Below, in pieces: positions 62,595 through 64,000 of a DNA stretch of 64,000 nt. A program made the translations under genes and the position numbers. Source of the stretch: Nocardia takedensis NBRC 100417 (GTDB taxonomy: Bacteria; Actinomycetota; Actinomycetes; Mycobacteriales; Mycobacteriaceae); the NCBI RefSeq assembly GCF_000308695.1, contig NZ_BAGG01000093.1:248001-312000 (forward strand), written 5' to 3'. Within the stretch, counting starts at the first letter, position 1. Each line of letters starts with the position of its first letter. The notes beneath the pieces were generated by a model. The model saw only the letters and a program-made list of their open reading frames with translations, was not told the origin of the DNA and made no database searches.

Positions 62595-63809
62595 ATGATC
62601 AACCTCGAACTCCCCAAGAAGCTGCGGGCCAGCGCGAACCAGGCACACCAGGTCGCCAAGGAGATCTTCCGCCCCGTCTCGCGCAAATACGATCTCGCCG
62701 AACACGAGTACCCCGTCGAACTCGACACCATGGCCGCCATGGTCGAAGGGCTCAACGACTCCGGCACCCAGAAGATCGGCGGAGCCTCCGGCGGCCGCTC
62801 CGACGAACACGCCACCGAACTGCTCGGAAACACCAACGGCGGCAACATGTCCGCGCTGCTCAACGCCCTCGAGACCTCCTGGGGCGACGTCGGCCTGATG
62901 CTGTCGATCCCCTACCAGGGCCTCGGCAACGCCGCCATCGCCGCCGTCGCCACCGACGACCAACTCGAACGCTTCGGCAAGGTGTGGGCCGCCATGGCCA
63001 TCACCGAACCCTCCTTCGGTTCCGACTCCGCCGCCGTCACCACCACCGCCGTGCGCGACGGTGACGACTGGGTCCTCAACGGCGAGAAGATCTTCGTCAC
63101 CGCCGGTCAGCGCGCCACCCACATCGTCGTGTGGGCCACCGTCGACAAGAGCCTGGGCCGCGCCGCCATCAAATCCTTCGTCGTGCCGCGCGACGCACCC
63201 GGCCTGTCGGTGGCCCGCCTCGAGCACAAGCTCGGCATCAAAGCCTCCGACACCGCCGTGCTGCTGCTGCAGGACTGCCGGATCCCCGCCGACAACATCC
63301 TCGGCAGCCCGGAAGTCAACGTGGAGAAGGGTTTCGCGGGGGTCATGCAGACCTTCGACAACACCCGTCCCCTCGTCGCCGCGATGGCCATCGGCGTCAC
63401 TCGCGCTGCCCTCGAGGAACTGCGCACCATCCTCACCGAGGCGGGCGTCGAGATCTCCTACGACACCCCGCCCAACAACCAGCACGCCGCCGCCGCCGAA
63501 TTCCTGCGCATGGAAGCCGATTACGAATCGGCCTACCTGCTGGCCCTGCGCGCGGGCTGGATGGCCGACAACAAGAAGCCCAACTCCCTCGAGGCTTCCA
63601 TGTCCAAGGCCAAAGCGGGCCGCACCGGCACCGACGTCTCCCTCAAGGCCGTCGAACTCGCGGGCACCCTCGGCTACTCCCAGCACCTGCTGCTGGAGAA
63701 GTGGGGCCGCGACTCGAAGATCCTCGACATCTTCGAGGGCACCCAGCAGATCCAACAGCTGATCGTCGCCCGGCGCGTCCTCGGACTCACCAGCGCGCAG
63801 CTGAAATAG
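62595..63809 (+). CDS. fadE23: Acyl-CoA dehydrogenase FadE23
   Basis: 404 aa acyl-CoA dehydrogenase. FAD/substrate motifs AITEPSFGSDSAAVTTTAVRDGDDWVLNGEKIFVTAG and the C-terminal DIFEGTQQIQQLIVARRVLG. AGGAG precedes the ATG at 62595, 34 bp after fadE24. The hisN neighbourhood and both lengths match the M. tuberculosis Rv3139-Rv3140 pair, which is induced by isoniazid. It acts in beta-oxidation or lipid remodelling; the natural substrate is unknown. Confidence 0.9.
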   Translation: MINLELPKKLRASANQAHQVAKEIFRPVSRKYDLAEHEYPVELDTMAAMVEGLNDSGTQKIGGASGGRSDEHATELLGNTNGGNMSALLNALETSWGDVGLMLSIPYQGLGNAAIAAVATDDQLERFGKVWAAMAITEPSFGSDSAAVTTTAVRDGDDWVLNGEKIFVTAGQRATHIVVWATVDKSLGRAAIKSFVVPRDAPGLSVARLEHKLGIKASDTAVLLLQDCRIPADNILGSPEVNVEKGFAGVMQTFDNTRPLVAAMAIGVTRAALEELRTILTEAGVEISYDTPPNNQHAAAAEFLRMEADYESAYLLALRAGWMADNKKPNSLEASMSKAKAGRTGTDVSLKAVELAGTLGYSQHLLLEKWGRDSKILDIFEGTQQIQQLIVARRVLGLTSAQLK

Positions 63810-63822
63810 CTTGGCAGACAAC

Positions 63823-63866
63823 GGAAAGCCCGCGCGGGTCAATCTAGCGCCCCGCGCGGGCTTTCC
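63823..63866. terminator. Terminator after fadE23
   Basis: Perfect 16-bp stem GGAAAGCCCGCGCGGG / CCCGCGCGGGCTTTCC with a 12-base loop. It is followed by CTTTCC rather than a pure T run; it can serve the convergent gene to the right as well. Confidence 0.8.
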
Positions 63867-63902
63867 ACTGTCCACGCCCACCCTCGCCCCATCCTGCACC
63901 AT

Positions 63903-64000
63903 TCAGGCCGCCTCCAGGCCGTCGCCGGAAGGAAGCTCCCAGATCGAGGCCGTCTCGTCCACGGCCTGTCGAGCGCGCTCATGGCTGGACGGAAGCAGGT
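63903..64000 (-). CDS. C-terminal end of an unknown protein (partial)
   Basis: On the minus strand the frame runs from the window edge to a TGA at 63903-63905, giving the last residues HERARQAVDETASIWELPSG and then DGLEAA. It converges with fadE23 and shares its terminator. Too short to identify. Confidence 0.4.
   Translation of the reverse strand, partial: LLPSSHERARQAVDETASIWELPSGDGLEAA

Overview
The window is 64 kb of very GC-rich chromosomal DNA with strong G/C third-position bias. It reads as a mycolic-acid actinomycete (Mycobacteriales), most likely Nocardia or a close relative. The signs are the cell-division and ribosome-rescue block prfB-mscS-ftsE-ftsX-smpB-ssrA, hisN next to a fadE24-fadE23 pair, a 13E12-type HNH protein with a mycobacterial-type SOS box, and a mycothiol-type ArsC relative. 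The genus is an inference; no rRNA is present.

Left part (1-14.3 kb): accessory and small metabolic genes. These are the tail of a probable DNA methyltransferase, a type II thioesterase, a divergent HxlR regulator and dehydrogenase, a DUF6325-SHOCT pair, a NUDIX hydrolase, a LysE exporter broken by a nonsense codon, and an Xre/ImmA-protease plus PIN-domain pair. A YihY-type membrane protein, a Uma2-type nuclease, tRNA-Ala(GGC) with its terminator, and the 13E12 gene follow.

Middle-left (14.3-24.9 kb): a DsbA-like membrane thioredoxin, then a three-gene terpene operon in which a bifunctional geosmin synthase lies between two polyprenyl diphosphate synthases. Next come an MFS transporter overlapping phosphoglucomutase, and a secreted lipase.

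Middle (24.9-48 kb): mostly single genes or pairs. They include a drug-efflux MFS divergent from its TetR regulator with twin palindromic operators, a sugar-lactone oxidase, a sirtuin, an MpaB-type protein, an ArsC-like protein, VOC/AraC, dienelactone hydrolase and serine/threonine dehydratase. Also here are a VirB2-like small protein, a GT87 mannosyltransferase, a cyclase, a BBE-type flavoprotein, an ammonium transporter, an EamA exporter, a metallophosphoesterase, a DUF899 protein and a DUF4143 ATPase. Two unusual tandem-repeat arrays lie here: three 37-bp units, and about ten 23-bp units just upstream of the ATPase gene.

Right part (48-64 kb): conserved core. ssrA (tag ADSNQREYALAA) and smpB rescue stalled ribosomes. 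ftsE-ftsX regulate cell-wall hydrolysis at division. mscS, prfB, hisN and the fadE24-fadE23 operon with two tandem operators follow. A RecQ helicase and a Tat-exported phosphoesterase sit between smpB and ftsX.

I found no CRISPR array, transposase or prophage. The best candidates for something undescribed are the 23-bp iteron-like array upstream of the DUF4143 ATPase, the Xre/ImmA-PIN pair, and the three-gene geosmin operon.
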